Notes under the pieces: generated by a model
The model's database searches: none
The model's input: the letters and a program-made list of their open reading frames with translations, nothing else
Told to the model about the DNA's origin: nothing
Made by a program: the position numbers and the translations under genes
In this document: one piece after another, positions 9,217 to 20,305 of the stretch
Numbering within the stretch: the first letter of the stretch is position 1
How the letters are laid out: every line of letters begins with the position of its first letter
Assembly (NCBI RefSeq): GCF_023145695.1
Contig: NZ_JAJHVV010000002.1
Coordinates: 434,001 to 498,000, forward strand
Reading direction: 5' to 3'
Source: Vibrio amylolyticus
GTDB taxonomy: Bacteria > Pseudomonadota > Gammaproteobacteria > Enterobacterales > Vibrionaceae
DNA: 64,000 nucleotides

Positions 9217-12200
9217 ATGTCAGATCCAAAGTTTATTCATCTTCGTGTTCATAGTGACTTTTCAATGGTCGATGGCTTGTCAAAAGTCCCGCCATTGGTA
9301 AAAAAAGTGGCGGAAATGGGCATGCCAGCAATGGCACTGACAGATTTCACCAACTTATGTGGCCTAGTCAAATTCTACGGTACGGCACATAACTGTGGCA
9401 TTAAACCGATTATTGGCACTGACTTTCTAGTCCAATCTAAAGAGTTTGGTGACGAGTTCTCAAGGCTAACCATCCTAGCGTTCAATAATATCGGTTATAA
9501 AAACTTAACGCTGTTGATATCAAAAGCGTACTTGCGTGGACAGGTGCTACACCAAACTGTCATCGATAAAGAGTGGCTTGTAGAGCTTTCAGAAGGCCTT
9601 ATTATCCTATCTGGAGGAAAAAGTGGCGAGATAGGTAAGGCGTTACTTAAAGGTAATAATGAGCTTGTTGAAGAGTGTGTGACTTTCTATAAAACACACT
9701 TTGAAGATCGTTTCTATCTAGAGCTAAGCCGCACTGGTCGAGTTGACGAGGAAACTTACCTTCATTTTGCAGTTGAACTTGCTGAGCAGCGCGATCTTCC
9801 AGTTGTCGCTACCAATGAAGTTGTATTTCTGACAGAAGATTTATTCGAAGCGCACGAAATTAGAGTCGCGATTCATGATGGTTTTACCTTAGAAGATCCA
9901 CGACGTCCTAAGAACTACAGTGCTCAGCAGTACCTTCGCAGTGAAGAAGAGATGTGTGAGCTATTTGCTGATATCCCTGAAGCTCTACAAAACAGCGTTG
10001 AGATTGCTAAGCGTTGTAATGTTACCGTCCGCCTTGGCGAGTATTTTCTACCAAACTTCCCGACGGAAGGGCTGAAAATTGAAGACTTCCTGATCAAAAA
10101 ATCCCAGGAAGGGCTAGAGCGCAGACTGGCATTCCTATTTCCAGACGAAGCAGTGCGTGCAGAGAAACGCCCTGCTTATGATGAACGTTTGCAGATTGAG
10201 CTTGAAGTTGTTAATAACATGGGCTTTCCCGGTTACTTCCTGATCGTAATGGAATTTATCCAGTGGTCAAAAGATAACGATGTGCCTGTTGGCCCAGGTC
10301 GAGGATCCGGTGCAGGTTCCTTAGTGGCATACGCACTCGATATAACCGATCTCGATCCTCTAGAGTATGATTTGCTGTTCGAACGATTTTTGAACCCTGA
10401 ACGTGTCTCGATGCCCGATTTCGATATCGATTTCTGTATGGATAAACGTGATCAGGTTATTGATCACGTAGCTGAGATGTACGGTCGTGATGCGGTATCT
10501 CAGATCATCACGTTTGGTACCATGGCAGCGAAAGCCGTTATTCGAGATGTTGGCCGTGTACTTGGTCACCCATTCGGGTTTGTTGATCGCCTTTCAAAGC
10601 TTATTCCGCCAGATCCGGGAATGACGCTCACTAAGGCGTTTGATGCTGAGCCTGCACTACCAGAACTCTACAATAACGATGATGAAGTTAAAGAGCTTAT
10701 CGATAAGTGTCGTATTTTAGAAGGGTGTACGCGAAATGCGGGTAAGCATGCGGGTGGTGTTGTTATATCACCGACCACCATTACCGATTTTGCGCCCATT
10801 TATGCAGATTCAGAGGGTAACTTCCCGGTTACTCAGTTTGATAAAAATGACGTAGAAACGGCAGGGTTGGTTAAGTTCGACTTCTTAGGGCTGCGAACGC
10901 TGACCATCATCGACTGGGCGCTTGGATTAGTTAACCCTCGCCTTAAAAAAGAGGGCAAAGACCCAGTACGAATTGAATCAATCCCGCTTGATGATCAAGC
11001 TTCATTCGATTTGCTACAAAATTCGGAAACAACCGCGGTATTCCAGCTTGAATCTCGCGGGATGAAAGATCTGATCAAACGACTTCAACCGGACTGTTTT
11101 GAAGATATCATCGCACTGGTAGCACTATTTCGTCCGGGTCCATTGCAATCAGGCATGGTTGATAACTTTATCGACCGTAAGCATGGTCGTGAAGCGGTAT
11201 CTTATCCTGATGAAACGTGGCAGCACGATTCGCTAAAAGAGACGTTAGAACCGACTTACGGCATTATTTTATACCAAGAACAAGTAATGCAGATCGCGCA
11301 GATCTTAGCGGGTTATACACTCGGTGGGGCCGATATGCTTCGTCGTGCGATGGGTAAGAAAAAACCAGAAGAGATGGCAAAGCAGCGTGGCACCTTTAAA
11401 GAGGGCGCGATAGCTAACGGTGTCGATGGCGAGCTGTCGATGAAAATCTTCGACTTAGTAGAAAAGTTCGCGGGTTATGGCTTTAACAAATCGCACTCTG
11501 CGGCTTATGCATTAGTTTCTTATCAAACATTATGGTTAAAAACCCATTACCCTGCTGAATTCATGGCAGCGGTAATGACGGCGGATATGGATAACACTGA
11601 GAAAGTGATTGGCTTGGTGGATGAATGTATTCGCATGAAGCTAAAATTACTTCCACCTGACATCAACGCAGGCCTTTATCGCTTCAATGTGGATGAAACT
11701 GGCGCGATTGTATACGGTATTGGTGCTATTAAAGGGGTTGGTGAAGGACCAATCGAAGCGATTTTAGAGGCGCGCAATAACGGTGGTCACTTTAAAGATC
11801 TGTTTGATTTCTGTGCTCGTATTGACTTAAAACGGGTTAATAAGCGTGTGATCGAAAAGCTTATTTACGCTGGAGCGTTAGACAGACTGGGACCACACCG
11901 AGCGGCACTCATGGCATCACTAAAAGATGCTGTAAAAGGAGCAAGCCAACATCACCAAGCTGAAGCGTTTGGTCAAGGTGATATGTTTGGTGTTCTAACC
12001 GAAGAAGCCGATGTTATTGAGACCAAGTACACTAAAGTCGATCCTTGGCCTGAAAAGGTGTGGTTAGAGGGAGAAAGAGATACACTAGGTCTGTATTTAA
12101 CTGGTCACCCAATTAACGCCTATTTGAAAGAGCTGGCTAAGTACACCAGTTGTCGATTAAAAGACGCGACACCAACAAGACGTGATCAATCCGTTTCGAT

Positions 12201-12696
12201 TGCAGGGTTAGTCATTGCTGCTAGAGTCATGACCACCAAACGTGGCACTCGTATTGGTTTGATGACGATTGATGACCGTTCTGGTCGTATGGAAGTGATG
12301 TTATACTCCGATGCGCTCGATCGGTACGCAGAATTGTTAGAAAAAGATAAAATATTGGTGATTTCGGGACAGGTCAGCTTTGATGATTTCAATGGTGGTC
12401 TTAAAATGTCCGCGCGCGAAGTTTTGGATCTAGGAACCGCCCGAGAAAAATATGCTCGAGGTCTATCCGTTTCTATTAACGAATCCCAAATAAATAATCA
12501 ATTTTTTGAGCGCTTTAGCCAAATTCTAGAGCCTCACCGAGCAGGGACTGTCCCTGTCAATATATATTACCAACGACCAGATGCTCGAGCTCGACTCACG
12601 CTCGGCACCGAATGGCGAGTAACGCCAAGTGATATATTAATAGACGAATTGAAACAGCTACTTGGTCGTACCCAAGTAGAACTCGAATTTAACTAA
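9217..12696 (+). CDS. dnaE: DnaE, DNA polymerase III alpha subunit
   Basis: A 1159-residue catalytic subunit of the replicative polymerase (E. coli 1160). In order it shows the N-terminal PHP domain ([16 protein letters not shown]), the C-family polymerase palm with the catalytic aspartates in [11 protein letters not shown] and [11 protein letters not shown], the fingers ([17 protein letters not shown]), a helix-hairpin-helix region, and a beta-clamp-binding motif QGDMF around residue 925. An OB domain ([19 protein letters not shown]) follows. The ATG at 9217 has AGGA upstream; the TTG at 9193 would add 8 residues not usual in the family. accA follows after 44 bp. Confidence 0.97.
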   Translation: MSDPKFIHLRVHSDFSMVDGLSKVPPLVKKVAEMGMPAMALTDFTNLCGLVKFYGTAHNCGIKPIIGTDFLVQSKEFGDEFSRLTILAFNNIGYKNLTLLISKAYLRGQVLHQTVIDKEWLVELSEGLIILSGGKSGEIGKALLKGNNELVEECVTFYKTHFEDRFYLELSRTGRVDEETYLHFAVELAEQRDLPVVATNEVVFLTEDLFEAHEIRVAIHDGFTLEDPRRPKNYSAQQYLRSEEEMCELFADIPEALQNSVEIAKRCNVTVRLGEYFLPNFPTEGLKIEDFLIKKSQEGLERRLAFLFPDEAVRAEKRPAYDERLQIELEVVNNMGFPGYFLIVMEFIQWSKDNDVPVGPGRGSGAGSLVAYALDITDLDPLEYDLLFERFLNPERVSMPDFDIDFCMDKRDQVIDHVAEMYGRDAVSQIITFGTMAAKAVIRDVGRVLGHPFGFVDRLSKLIPPDPGMTLTKAFDAEPALPELYNNDDEVKELIDKCRILEGCTRNAGKHAGGVVISPTTITDFAPIYADSEGNFPVTQFDKNDVETAGLVKFDFLGLRTLTIIDWALGLVNPRLKKEGKDPVRIESIPLDDQASFDLLQNSETTAVFQLESRGMKDLIKRLQPDCFEDIIALVALFRPGPLQSGMVDNFIDRKHGREAVSYPDETWQHDSLKETLEPTYGIILYQEQVMQIAQILAGYTLGGADMLRRAMGKKKPEEMAKQRGTFKEGAIANGVDGELSMKIFDLVEKFAGYGFNKSHSAAYALVSYQTLWLKTHYPAEFMAAVMTADMDNTEKVIGLVDECIRMKLKLLPPDINAGLYRFNVDETGAIVYGIGAIKGVGEGPIEAILEARNNGGHFKDLFDFCARIDLKRVNKRVIEKLIYAGALDRLGPHRAALMASLKDAVKGASQHHQAEAFGQGDMFGVLTEEADVIETKYTKVDPWPEKVWLEGERDTLGLYLTGHPINAYLKELAKYTSCRLKDATPTRRDQSVSIAGLVIAARVMTTKRGTRIGLMTIDDRSGRMEVMLYSDALDRYAELLEKDKILVISGQVSFDDFNGGLKMSAREVLDLGTAREKYARGLSVSINESQINNQFFERFSQILEPHRAGTVPVNIYYQRPDARARLTLGTEWRVTPSDILIDELKQLLGRTQVELEFN

Positions 12697-12740
12697 AATT
12701 TAGCTCAATTGAAGAAGCTAAGTAGATAAAGGATCAATAG

Positions 12741-13703
12741 ATGAGCCTCAACTTTCTTGAATTTGAAAAGCCAATTGCTGAACTAGAAGCAAAAATTGAA
12801 GCTTTACGTGATGTATCTCGCCATGGAGGTGATACAGCCGTTGATTTAGATAAAGAAATTCAGCAGCTTGAAAAGAAAAGTTTAGAGCTGAAAAAGAAGA
12901 TTTTTAGTGATCTTGGTGCGTGGGAAACGGCTCAGTTAGCTCGTCATCCACAACGCCCTTACACTTTGAACTATGTTGAAAGTGTATTTACGGAATTTGA
13001 AGAACTAGCTGGTGATAGAGCTTTCGCTGACGATAAAGCTATTGTTGGTGGTATCGCTCGCCTAGAAGGCCGTCCTGTGATGGTTATTGGTCATCAAAAA
13101 GGTCGCGAGACCAAAGAAAAGGTTAAGCGTAACTTTGGTATGCCTAAACCAGAAGGCTACCGTAAAGCACTTCGTCTGATGGAAATGGCTGAGCGTTTTA
13201 AGATGCCAATCATTACGTTTATCGATACAGCGGGTGCATACCCAGGTGTTGGTGCTGAAGAACGTGGGCAGTCTGAGGCGATTGCGAAAAACTTAAAAGT
13301 GATGGCTGGTTTAAAAGTACCGGTTATTTGTAATGTTGTCGGTGAAGGCGGCTCTGGTGGTGCATTGGCTATCGGTGTGGGCGATTACGTAAACATGCTT
13401 CAGTACTCAACGTACTCTGTAATTTCACCAGAAGGTTGTGCTTCAATTTTATGGCGAGATTCAGACAAAGCCCCACAAGCTGCTGAAGCTATGGGCCTTA
13501 TCGCACCACGCCTAAAAGAGCTTGAGCTGATTGATGAGATCATTGAAGAGCCACTAGGCGGCGCGCACCGTGACTACGCAGAAGTGTCACAGAACATTAA
13601 AGCAACACTGATGAAGCAGCTTGAAGAACTAGAACAGTTTGACAATGAGTCTCTGCTTGAGCGTCGTTACCAACGCCTAATGAGCTACGGTTACTGTAGC
13701 TAA
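12741..13703 (+). CDS. accA: AccA, acetyl-CoA carboxylase carboxyltransferase alpha subunit
   Basis: A 320-residue subunit that with AccD transfers the carboxyl group from biotin-BCCP to acetyl-CoA, forming malonyl-CoA for fatty acid synthesis. An N-terminal coiled-coil helix pair ([19 protein letters not shown]) precedes the crotonase-like domain with its conserved glycine-rich acyl-CoA binding segments ([19 protein letters not shown] and [15 protein letters not shown]). It follows dnaE with an AAAGGATC ribosome site, the usual gamma-proteobacterial pairing. A clear intrinsic terminator follows at 13801. Confidence 0.97.
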   Translation: MSLNFLEFEKPIAELEAKIEALRDVSRHGGDTAVDLDKEIQQLEKKSLELKKKIFSDLGAWETAQLARHPQRPYTLNYVESVFTEFEELAGDRAFADDKAIVGGIARLEGRPVMVIGHQKGRETKEKVKRNFGMPKPEGYRKALRLMEMAERFKMPIITFIDTAGAYPGVGAEERGQSEAIAKNLKVMAGLKVPVICNVVGEGGSGGALAIGVGDYVNMLQYSTYSVISPEGCASILWRDSDKAPQAAEAMGLIAPRLKELELIDEIIEEPLGGAHRDYAEVSQNIKATLMKQLEELEQFDNESLLERRYQRLMSYGYCS

Positions 13704-13800
13704 TAAAGCCGCTAGTTACTTGCGTTGTTTGTTTGCGTTAATTATTTGCGCTAGTTACTGACAAGCCAAGGCTGGTTAAGTAACCAAAGTTGTTTATTGC

Positions 13801-13831
13801 AAAGAGCTAATGAGTTAGCTCTTTTTTTATA
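13801..13831 (+). terminator. intrinsic terminator after accA
   Basis: AAAGAGCTAA (13801-13810) pairs with TTAGCTCTTT (13815-13824) around TGAG, followed by a T-run. This ends the dnaE-accA unit about 100 bp after the accA stop. Confidence 0.85.
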
Positions 13832-13898
13832 TCTGATATTTGGTGCTGTAGAGCGGTTGAAGTAAAATGAAGCTCATTAACACGATTAGAGTATTTTG

Positions 13899-15281
13899 AT
13901 GACCCAACTATTGTCACTTTTTTCTCGAGTTATCGAGGAAAACCTAAAAGCCAATTCACGCATTACCCTCGGCTTAAGTGGCGGCATGGATTCTCGAGTG
14001 TTGCTTGAATTGCTGAGCCAATATAGAGAGACTGCCGAGGTCGATTGCCGGGCTGTGTATGTTCACCATGGTTTGAGTGACAATGCGGACGACTGGGCAA
14101 CTCAATGTCAACGTTGGTGTCATCGGCTAAATATCCCTTTCTTTGTTGAATATGTCTCGTTGGACCGTGAAAGTGGGCAAAGCCTAGAGAAACTAGCACG
14201 AGATGCTCGCTATCAAGCGTTAAAGCACTATATCGGTGACAATGATTTGCTTTTAACGGGCCAACATAGTGATGATCAAATAGAAACTTTCCTACTTGCG
14301 CTTAAGCGAGGCAGTGGCCCTAAGGGGCTATCGTCAATGGGCGAATCGTTACCGTTTTATTCGGGCCGTCAGGTTCGTCCTCTTTTAAGTGCAACTAGAC
14401 AACAGATTAGTGAATTTGCTAAAAAGCAGGGTCTAGATTGGATTGAAGATGAAAGCAATCAAGACAGCCGATTTGATCGAAACTTTATTCGACATTCTAT
14501 TACGCCTCCGTTGGTTGAACGTTGGCCCTCTTTTCATCAATCAGTCCAGCGAAGTGCCGCACTATGTGCTGAACAGGAGACATTACTTGATGAACTTTTA
14601 AGCCCTATCCTTGATGCGATAATGGGGGAGAAGAGCCCCTTAACGCTTCCGCCTTTGAATATTGCATCACTATTAAAACAAAGTGTGCTTGCACAGCAGC
14701 ACCTTATTCGTATGTGGTTTGAACGCTGTGGATTTCTTATGCCCAGTCGCCAGCACCTAGAGTTAATTATCGAACAGATTATTGGCGCACAACAAGACGC
14801 TAACCCACAGCTTAACGTTGCTGGTGGTCAAGTGAGACGGTTTAACCAATACTTATATTTAATCCGCAAAATGGCGGATATCACAGCGTGGAAAGGAAGA
14901 CTCAAAACGAATGAACCACTGTTGCTTCCTGATGGACTTGGAGAGCTCATAATCTGTGAGCCTCATTTGGAAAAATCATCTCAATCAACGGACTTAAAAG
15001 AGTGTTCTCATTCAATCTCAATTCGAAGTGTCAGTGGTGATCTGGATGTTATTTTTGAGCCTCAAGGATTGTCAGCGCACCCAGTGTCACGTAATCATAG
15101 TCGCAAGCTTAAAAAACTATTCCAAGAATATAGTGTTCCGAGCTGGCAAAGGCGCAGAATACCCATATTAATGAATGAAAATCGAGTTGTTGCTGTGTTG
15201 GGACTGTTTGTAGATAAAGAGTACCAAGGGCAAGATTGTGAAGTTATGTGGAACAATCATTCTGATTTTGTGTACAATTAG
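13899..15281 (+). CDS. tilS: TilS, tRNA(Ile)-lysidine synthetase
   Basis: A 460-residue ATP-dependent enzyme that converts C34 of tRNA-Ile2 (anticodon CAU) to lysidine so that it reads AUA. The PP-loop SGGMDS is at about residues 28-33 (LGLSGGMDSRVLLEL), followed by the HHG motif and the GQHSDDQIETFLLALKRG segment. The C-terminal third holds the TilS substrate-binding and C-terminal domains (RKLKKLFQEYSVPSWQRRRIP). The ATG at 13899 is used; the TTG just before it is not needed. A short upstream reading frame ends on the start codon. Confidence 0.94.
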   Translation: MTQLLSLFSRVIEENLKANSRITLGLSGGMDSRVLLELLSQYRETAEVDCRAVYVHHGLSDNADDWATQCQRWCHRLNIPFFVEYVSLDRESGQSLEKLARDARYQALKHYIGDNDLLLTGQHSDDQIETFLLALKRGSGPKGLSSMGESLPFYSGRQVRPLLSATRQQISEFAKKQGLDWIEDESNQDSRFDRNFIRHSITPPLVERWPSFHQSVQRSAALCAEQETLLDELLSPILDAIMGEKSPLTLPPLNIASLLKQSVLAQQHLIRMWFERCGFLMPSRQHLELIIEQIIGAQQDANPQLNVAGGQVRRFNQYLYLIRKMADITAWKGRLKTNEPLLLPDGLGELIICEPHLEKSSQSTDLKECSHSISIRSVSGDLDVIFEPQGLSAHPVSRNHSRKLKKLFQEYSVPSWQRRRIPILMNENRVVAVLGLFVDKEYQGQDCEVMWNNHSDFVYN

Positions 15282-15322
15282 CCGAGCTAGAAGTCACATT
15301 AAAATAAGAACAGGGAAAAGCA

Positions 15323-15634
15323 ATGAAAAACGTAGCAATTGGATTAATCTTAGGAATGGGTTTATTTAGCGGTCAGGCTCTTGCTGGCGACGCGGTAGCA
15401 GGTAAAGCTAAAGCAGCAATTTGCGCGGCGTGTCATGGCGCTGATGGCATCGCAATGATCCCAGGGTATCCTCACCTCAAAGGACAAAATGAGCAATACC
15501 TGATCTCTTCTCTTAACGCATACAAAAATAAAGAGCGTAATGGTGGTAATGCTGCCGTTATGCAACCTCAAGCAAGCATTCTGAGTGATGAAGACATCGC
15601 TAACCTAGCGGCTTATTACTCAAGCTTGAAGTAG
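15323..15634 (+). CDS. small periplasmic class I c-type cytochrome
   Basis: A 103-residue secreted monoheme cytochrome c of the c553/c4-like type. The signal peptide is about residues 1-21 (ending QALA). The heme-binding CAACH motif covers Cys34-Cys37-His38, and a likely axial ligand is Met80 (NAAVMQPQA). The C-terminal helix [15 protein letters not shown] is typical. The family carries electrons between periplasmic or membrane respiratory partners, but the partner cannot be told from sequence. It is flanked by tilS and by its own terminator, so it is probably a single-gene unit. Confidence 0.88.
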   Translation: MKNVAIGLILGMGLFSGQALAGDAVAGKAKAAICAACHGADGIAMIPGYPHLKGQNEQYLISSLNAYKNKERNGGNAAVMQPQASILSDEDIANLAAYYSSLK

Positions 15635-15649
15635 TTAGATTTATTAACG

Positions 15650-15680
15650 AAAGCCCGAGCCTGTTGCTTGGGCTTTTTAT
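15650..15680 (+). terminator. intrinsic terminator after the cytochrome c gene
   Basis: AAAGCCCGAGC (15650-15660) pairs with GCTTGGGCTTT (15666-15676) with one G.T pair and a 5-base loop, followed by TTTTAT. Confidence 0.82.
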
Positions 15681-15747
15681 TAGCCACTCTCTCGTGTATT
15701 GATTGTTGGTTTTAGCTAGTCAATAATAAGTAAGTTATTGACCTTAA

Positions 15748-16095
<348 letters not shown>

Positions 16096-16120
16096 GGGGC
16101 CATTTGGCTCCTTTATTTTA
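16096..16120 (+). terminator. hairpin with T-rich tail after glnB
   Basis: GGGGCC and GGCTCC pair (one G.T) around ATTT immediately after the glnB stop, followed by TTTATTTTATT. The rest of the gap to 16291 shows no gene; it holds the ribosome site AAGG for the next gene. Confidence 0.65.
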
Positions 16121-16291
16121 TTGATTTAGAAGGGGGGCGTTCTAATCCCTTCTGTGCTTTTTGTTACTAGCAGGATTGGTTTTTCTATTCACCTTGTTCA
16201 TACTTTCCCCTAAAAGTAGGTTAGTTATCTGGTCTGATTTTCTTTGCTACTCCCTGTTTTTAAAATTAGTCACCTATTGAAATTAAGGTCT

Positions 16292-17131
16292 ATGAAACAA
16301 CAATATTTACTCATGTTAACGTTAGTGCTTGCTCTTGTTGGAACAGCCTCAACATATTCGATATTTTCAGTTTCAGATCAACCTAGCGTGACTAAGGTTG
16401 ACTCAACGACGTCTTCGACGCTTCAGTGCCATAAGGAATCAGTAACACAAGCGATAGATAGTGACGGAGGGTTGGAGGTGCTAGTGTGGAATATCTATAA
16501 GCAAAATCGACCTAATTGGCAACAAGCACTCAATACCCTTTCAAGCACGAGTAACCTTATCCTTTTGCAAGAGGCAAGTATGACAGAGTCACTTAAGCGA
16601 TGGGTATTGGATAAAAAGTGGCAAGGGAATCAAGTTGAAGCATTTAAGGCGTTTGACGTTTCATCGGGCGTTTTGACTCTTGCATCATACTCTCCATCCA
16701 TCGCTTGTGCTTATTTAGAGGTAGAGCCTTGGTTACGCCTACCTAAATCGGCTCTCTATTCTTTGTACGCCTTGTCTAATGGTGAAGAACTCGCGGTGGT
16801 TAATATTCATGCTGTGAATTTTACTTATGGCGTCGAGGAGTATCGTCAGCAATTAAAAGTATTAGCAGAAGAGTTAGACACACATAAAGGGCCGATAATA
16901 TTTGCTGGGGACTTTAATAGCTGGAATGAGGAACGAATGGCGGAAATGGGGCTGGTGATAGATCGTTTGGCGTTAAAAACGGTGCATTTTTCTCCGGATA
17001 ATAGAACCGAATTCATTAATGGGTTAGCGCTTGATCACCTGTTTTACCGTGGTCTTACGTTAGAAACAGCAGAAGCACCGACAAGCGATGCTTCTGATCA
17101 TAACCCATTAATTGTGCGCTTTATGTTATAG
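16292..17131 (+). CDS. exported endonuclease/exonuclease/phosphatase-fold protein
   Basis: A 279-residue protein of the EEP (Mg-dependent phosphoesterase) fold. An N-terminal hydrophobic segment (LLMLTLVLALVGTASTYSI) suggests export or membrane anchoring. The fold is seen in VLVWNIYKQNRPNW, LLQEAS (metal-binding Glu), the IIFAGDFNSWNEE segment (catalytic Asp/Asn), LDHLFYRG, and the C-terminal SDASDHNPLIVRF with the active-site Asp-His. The family cleaves phosphodiesters in nucleic acids, lipids or phosphoinositides; the substrate here is unknown. The ATG at 16292 has AAGG upstream, whereas the earlier TTG at 16244 has none. It converges with the Yip1-like gene. Confidence 0.8.
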   Translation: MKQQYLLMLTLVLALVGTASTYSIFSVSDQPSVTKVDSTTSSTLQCHKESVTQAIDSDGGLEVLVWNIYKQNRPNWQQALNTLSSTSNLILLQEASMTESLKRWVLDKKWQGNQVEAFKAFDVSSGVLTLASYSPSIACAYLEVEPWLRLPKSALYSLYALSNGEELAVVNIHAVNFTYGVEEYRQQLKVLAEELDTHKGPIIFAGDFNSWNEERMAEMGLVIDRLALKTVHFSPDNRTEFINGLALDHLFYRGLTLETAEAPTSDASDHNPLIVRFML

Positions 17132-17164
17132 AGCCACTTAATGCGCTTTATTCTTGGCTAAACA

Positions 17165-17851
17165 TTATGTTAACGCGATGAAAGCCGCCCAAATGGTAAA
17201 GTAACCCAACCAAGGCAGTGCTGAAATTACAAGGGCTTGGCCTCGTTCGAACTCTGTCCATGTTAGGACAGCTGCGTAACCGAGTACGATATACCAAGGC
17301 AGAAGTAGGGGTACAGAGCTAGCAAATTGAGACCAATCATGAGTGAGTGGTAACTTAATCAGGCCATTTAGGCTATTGAGATCAGCGGCATAAACCATAA
17401 CTTGCCCATGCTTGAGTAGCGCACTGGCATAACTCGCAAAATCACCAATGACTGCTGGGAACATAATTACCGAGCTGGCAGCAAACCAACGCCAGAAACC
17501 CTGAGGCTGTTGGCTGCTTTTGGTAGCAAGATTAAACCAAAATGCCAACATGAAAATGGTACCAGTACGACCCATAATGTCGGTGATGATTTCACTGGCC
17601 ATGAGTGTGTTTGCATCAAGCAATTCCAGTTGTTCTGGGTTTGTTTGAGCTAGCTGAATCGATAACTCAGCAAAGAGCCACTCGACATTGACCATATCAA
17701 AGTAAGCGCCCCAAAATAAGAAGGGGCTTAGGATCAAAAACAGGTAGGGTTGCCATCCCCAAACAGCATGCTTGTGTAGAGTCAGAAACGCTGAAGATGG
17801 CGATCGGAATATATCTACAAGCATAATCAAAGGGTTACTAGAAGGGATCAT
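17165..17851 (-). CDS. Yip1-like polytopic membrane protein
   Basis: A 228-residue inner-membrane protein with about five hydrophobic helices (for example YLFLILSPFLFWGAYF, GTIFMLAFWFNLA, VPLLLPWYIVLGYAAVLTW and a C-terminal LPWLGYFTIWAAF). The N-terminal segment MLVDIFRSPSSAF resembles the start of bacterial Yip1-domain proteins, whose function is unknown. Its start codon overlaps the mltD stop (17848-17851), so it is translated from the mltD message. Function is inferred only from topology and neighbour: possibly cell-envelope related. Confidence 0.7.
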   Translation of the reverse strand: MIPSSNPLIMLVDIFRSPSSAFLTLHKHAVWGWQPYLFLILSPFLFWGAYFDMVNVEWLFAELSIQLAQTNPEQLELLDANTLMASEIITDIMGRTGTIFMLAFWFNLATKSSQQPQGFWRWFAASSVIMFPAVIGDFASYASALLKHGQVMVYAADLNSLNGLIKLPLTHDWSQFASSVPLLLPWYIVLGYAAVLTWTEFERGQALVISALPWLGYFTIWAAFIALT

Positions 17852-19437
17852 ACGCTAACCTTAGTCACATCGACATACAGTTTCAATTTCTGACCTGGCT
17901 GTAGGTAGTTGCCTTTATTCAATGCATTCCATTTTACGATATCGTTACTTCTTACTTTAAACTTACTTGCAATGCCACTGATCGTGTCTCCTGAACGAAC
18001 TTTATAGAAAACGGTTCGAATAATCGCGCCATCGGCCCCATTCTTCCAAATTACCAGTTCTTGACCGATACGCAGTGTATCTCGAGGCCCCATCCCATTC
18101 CATTTAGCCAAAGATTGATGAGAAACCTTATTCGCTCTCGCGATGGTCCAAAGACTGTCCCCGCTCGCGACGGTATGAGTCAGCTTATATTGCCCTCTTG
18201 CACGTGATTGTGTTTGAGCTAGGCGATTCGCAGAACTCAACGCATACGCTTTTTCATCTTGAGTGGAGGTTGGAATCATCAGGTGCTGACCGACACGAAT
18301 ACTATGATTTGGCAGATTATTGGCTGTCTGTATAACACGCGTTGTCGTGTTGTATTTTTGCGCTAAAACACTCAAGGAATCACCAGATTGAACTTGGTAA
18401 CGGACGAGTCGCATTCCTTTGCCACGGTTCTCTTCAACTTTTTGATTGAAAGACTCAACCGAGTCGATAGGAAGTAACAGCTGTTGATGATTGTCGGGCG
18501 CAGTTGCCCACTGATTGTAAGCTGGGTTTAAGCTTTGTAACTGCTTAACTGTGATATTGGCGTAGTCAGCGGCAATGGCGAGATCGAGTTGCTCATTCGG
18601 TTGTACCAATTCAACGACGGGTGTGTTTGAAATAGCAGGGATTTCGATACCGTACTTCTCTTGATTAGCGATAATGTCGGCCAAGGCGAGCAGTTTAGGT
18701 ACATAACCACTGGTCTCTTTTGGTAAATCCAGTGAGAAAAAGTCAGTTGGCTTACCCAAGTTGCGGTTTTTTCTGATCGCGCTATTAACACGGCCACCAC
18801 CACTGTTATAAGCGGCGATTGCGTTATTCCAATCACCATCGAATCGATTGTTTAAGCGGTTTAGGTAGGTGAGAGCAGCATCGGTTGCGGCAACTACATC
18901 TCGGCGGCCATCGTACCAAAAGTTTTGTTCAAGACCAAAGTACTCACCAGTAGCAGGGACGAACTGCCAAAGACCTGCAGCACTGCCATGTGAGTACGCA
19001 AAAGCATCAAAGGAGCTTTCAACAATAGGGAGCAGAGCTAGCTCGAGTGGGAGTTCTCTTTTCTCAATTTCTTCAACAATCAGATATAAGAAAGGTTCAG
19101 CTCGACGAGATACGGTTCTTAGGTGACTAGGGTGTTTGAGATACCAAGTACGGTAGTAGTCAACGCTTTTATGCTCAGGGGTATCCATGTAAAGCTGCAT
19201 ACCAATGCGCTTCCAGACATCATCCTGAGTTTGAGGTGTCACTTCGGGAGTTGGCTCAACATCCGGCGTGGTAGGTGTTAGCTCTGTATTATCTTCACCA
19301 GGAGTAGGGGTGACTGTAACCTCTTCGTTAGGTTGTGAGGTTGTTGACTCATCCGTTGTTGATGATGAGTCTGATGGCTGGGTTAGTTGGCAACCGGTTA
19401 GTAACAGTGCTAAAACCCAGCTGTATTGTACTCGCAT
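17848..19437 (-). CDS. mltD: MltD, membrane-bound lytic murein transglycosylase D with LysM repeats
   Basis: A 529-residue lipoprotein that cleaves the MurNAc-GlcNAc bond of peptidoglycan to give 1,6-anhydro ends. The lipobox LLTGC places the lipidated Cys at residue 16. An acidic Thr/Pro-rich linker runs to about 70, then an SLT domain with catalytic Glu140 (LLPIVESSFD) and the GLWQFVPATG and AYNSGGGRV motifs. Three LysM peptidoglycan-binding repeats lie in the C-terminal third (SGDSLSVLAQKY, SGDSLWTIARAN, SGDTISGIASKF). It lies next to gloB as in E. coli and overlaps the downstream Yip1-like gene. Confidence 0.95.
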   Translation of the reverse strand: MRVQYSWVLALLLTGCQLTQPSDSSSTTDESTTSQPNEEVTVTPTPGEDNTELTPTTPDVEPTPEVTPQTQDDVWKRIGMQLYMDTPEHKSVDYYRTWYLKHPSHLRTVSRRAEPFLYLIVEEIEKRELPLELALLPIVESSFDAFAYSHGSAAGLWQFVPATGEYFGLEQNFWYDGRRDVVAATDAALTYLNRLNNRFDGDWNNAIAAYNSGGGRVNSAIRKNRNLGKPTDFFSLDLPKETSGYVPKLLALADIIANQEKYGIEIPAISNTPVVELVQPNEQLDLAIAADYANITVKQLQSLNPAYNQWATAPDNHQQLLLPIDSVESFNQKVEENRGKGMRLVRYQVQSGDSLSVLAQKYNTTTRVIQTANNLPNHSIRVGQHLMIPTSTQDEKAYALSSANRLAQTQSRARGQYKLTHTVASGDSLWTIARANKVSHQSLAKWNGMGPRDTLRIGQELVIWKNGADGAIIRTVFYKVRSGDTISGIASKFKVRSNDIVKWNALNKGNYLQPGQKLKLYVDVTKVSV

Positions 19438-19507
19438 GTAACAGCCCTTTTTAAAATCAGCTGCTGATAATACTGGTCTGTCCCTGTTTGTGACAAGTTA
19501 GAAAGTG

Positions 19508-20266
19508 TTAAAATTCGTTCTTCCACTCACGTAATGCGGTAAAAACCGAGAGTGGATCAAGATTTTGTGTTCGATTAGTCACAGACTTTATAACATTAGG
19601 CTCTTCGCAACGAAGGAATGGGTTAATGCGCTTCTCTTGTTTTATGGTTGTAGGCAGTGTTGGAAGGTCTTGCGCACGCATTCTATTTACGTCATCACGA
19701 TACTGTCTAAGAGGTTCACTTTCTGGCTCAATCGCGAGTGCGAATGAGACATTACTGGAGGTATATTCATGAGCGCAATAGACTTTCGTTTCGTCAGGCA
19801 GTGAAGCCAGTGTCGTTAGTGCATCAAACATTTGACTATAGGTGCCCTCAAAAACTCGGCCACAGCCTGCTGAGAAGAGCGTGTCACCACAAAAAAGATG
19901 CCCGTTACCATAATACCCAATATGCCCAAGTGTGTGTCCTTCTATACCGATAACGGTGAAGACCTCACCAAAGAGCTCAAGCTGTGAACCGTCACTTACA
20001 GGGTGAGTGAGTGTTGGGATGGGTTCCGCTTCCGGCCCGACAACATCAATATTAGGGAATTGGTGGACTAGCTCGGGAACACCGCCGATATGATCGTGAT
20101 GGTGATGGGTAATCAGTATCGCATTAAGGGTTAGATCATGCTTCGACAAGTACTCTAAAACGGGTTTTGCATCACCTGGGTCAACCACGACACAACGCCC
20201 ATCGCTATTTTCGATCAGCCAGATGTAATTATCATTAAATGCAGGTATGCTTTTGATATGTAACAT
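19508..20266 (-). CDS. gloB: GloB, hydroxyacylglutathione hydrolase (glyoxalase II)
   Basis: A 252-residue metallo-beta-lactamase-fold enzyme that hydrolyses S-lactoylglutathione, the second step of methylglyoxal detoxification. The binuclear metal motif [10 protein letters not shown] is at about residues 53-62, with further ligands in [27 protein letters not shown] and CAHEYTSSN. The start at 20266 ([16 protein letters not shown]) matches the family; an upstream in-frame Met would add six residues. It is divergent from yafS with only 39 bp between the two starts, so the promoters must overlap. Confidence 0.95.
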   Translation of the reverse strand: MLHIKSIPAFNDNYIWLIENSDGRCVVVDPGDAKPVLEYLSKHDLTLNAILITHHHHDHIGGVPELVHQFPNIDVVGPEAEPIPTLTHPVSDGSQLELFGEVFTVIGIEGHTLGHIGYYGNGHLFCGDTLFSAGCGRVFEGTYSQMFDALTTLASLPDETKVYCAHEYTSSNVSFALAIEPESEPLRQYRDDVNRMRAQDLPTLPTTIKQEKRINPFLRCEEPNVIKSVTNRTQNLDPLSVFTALREWKNEF

Positions 20267-20305
20267 GGTTGAGTTTCCCATCATTTAGGTTGAAGCAGGT
20301 TAATA

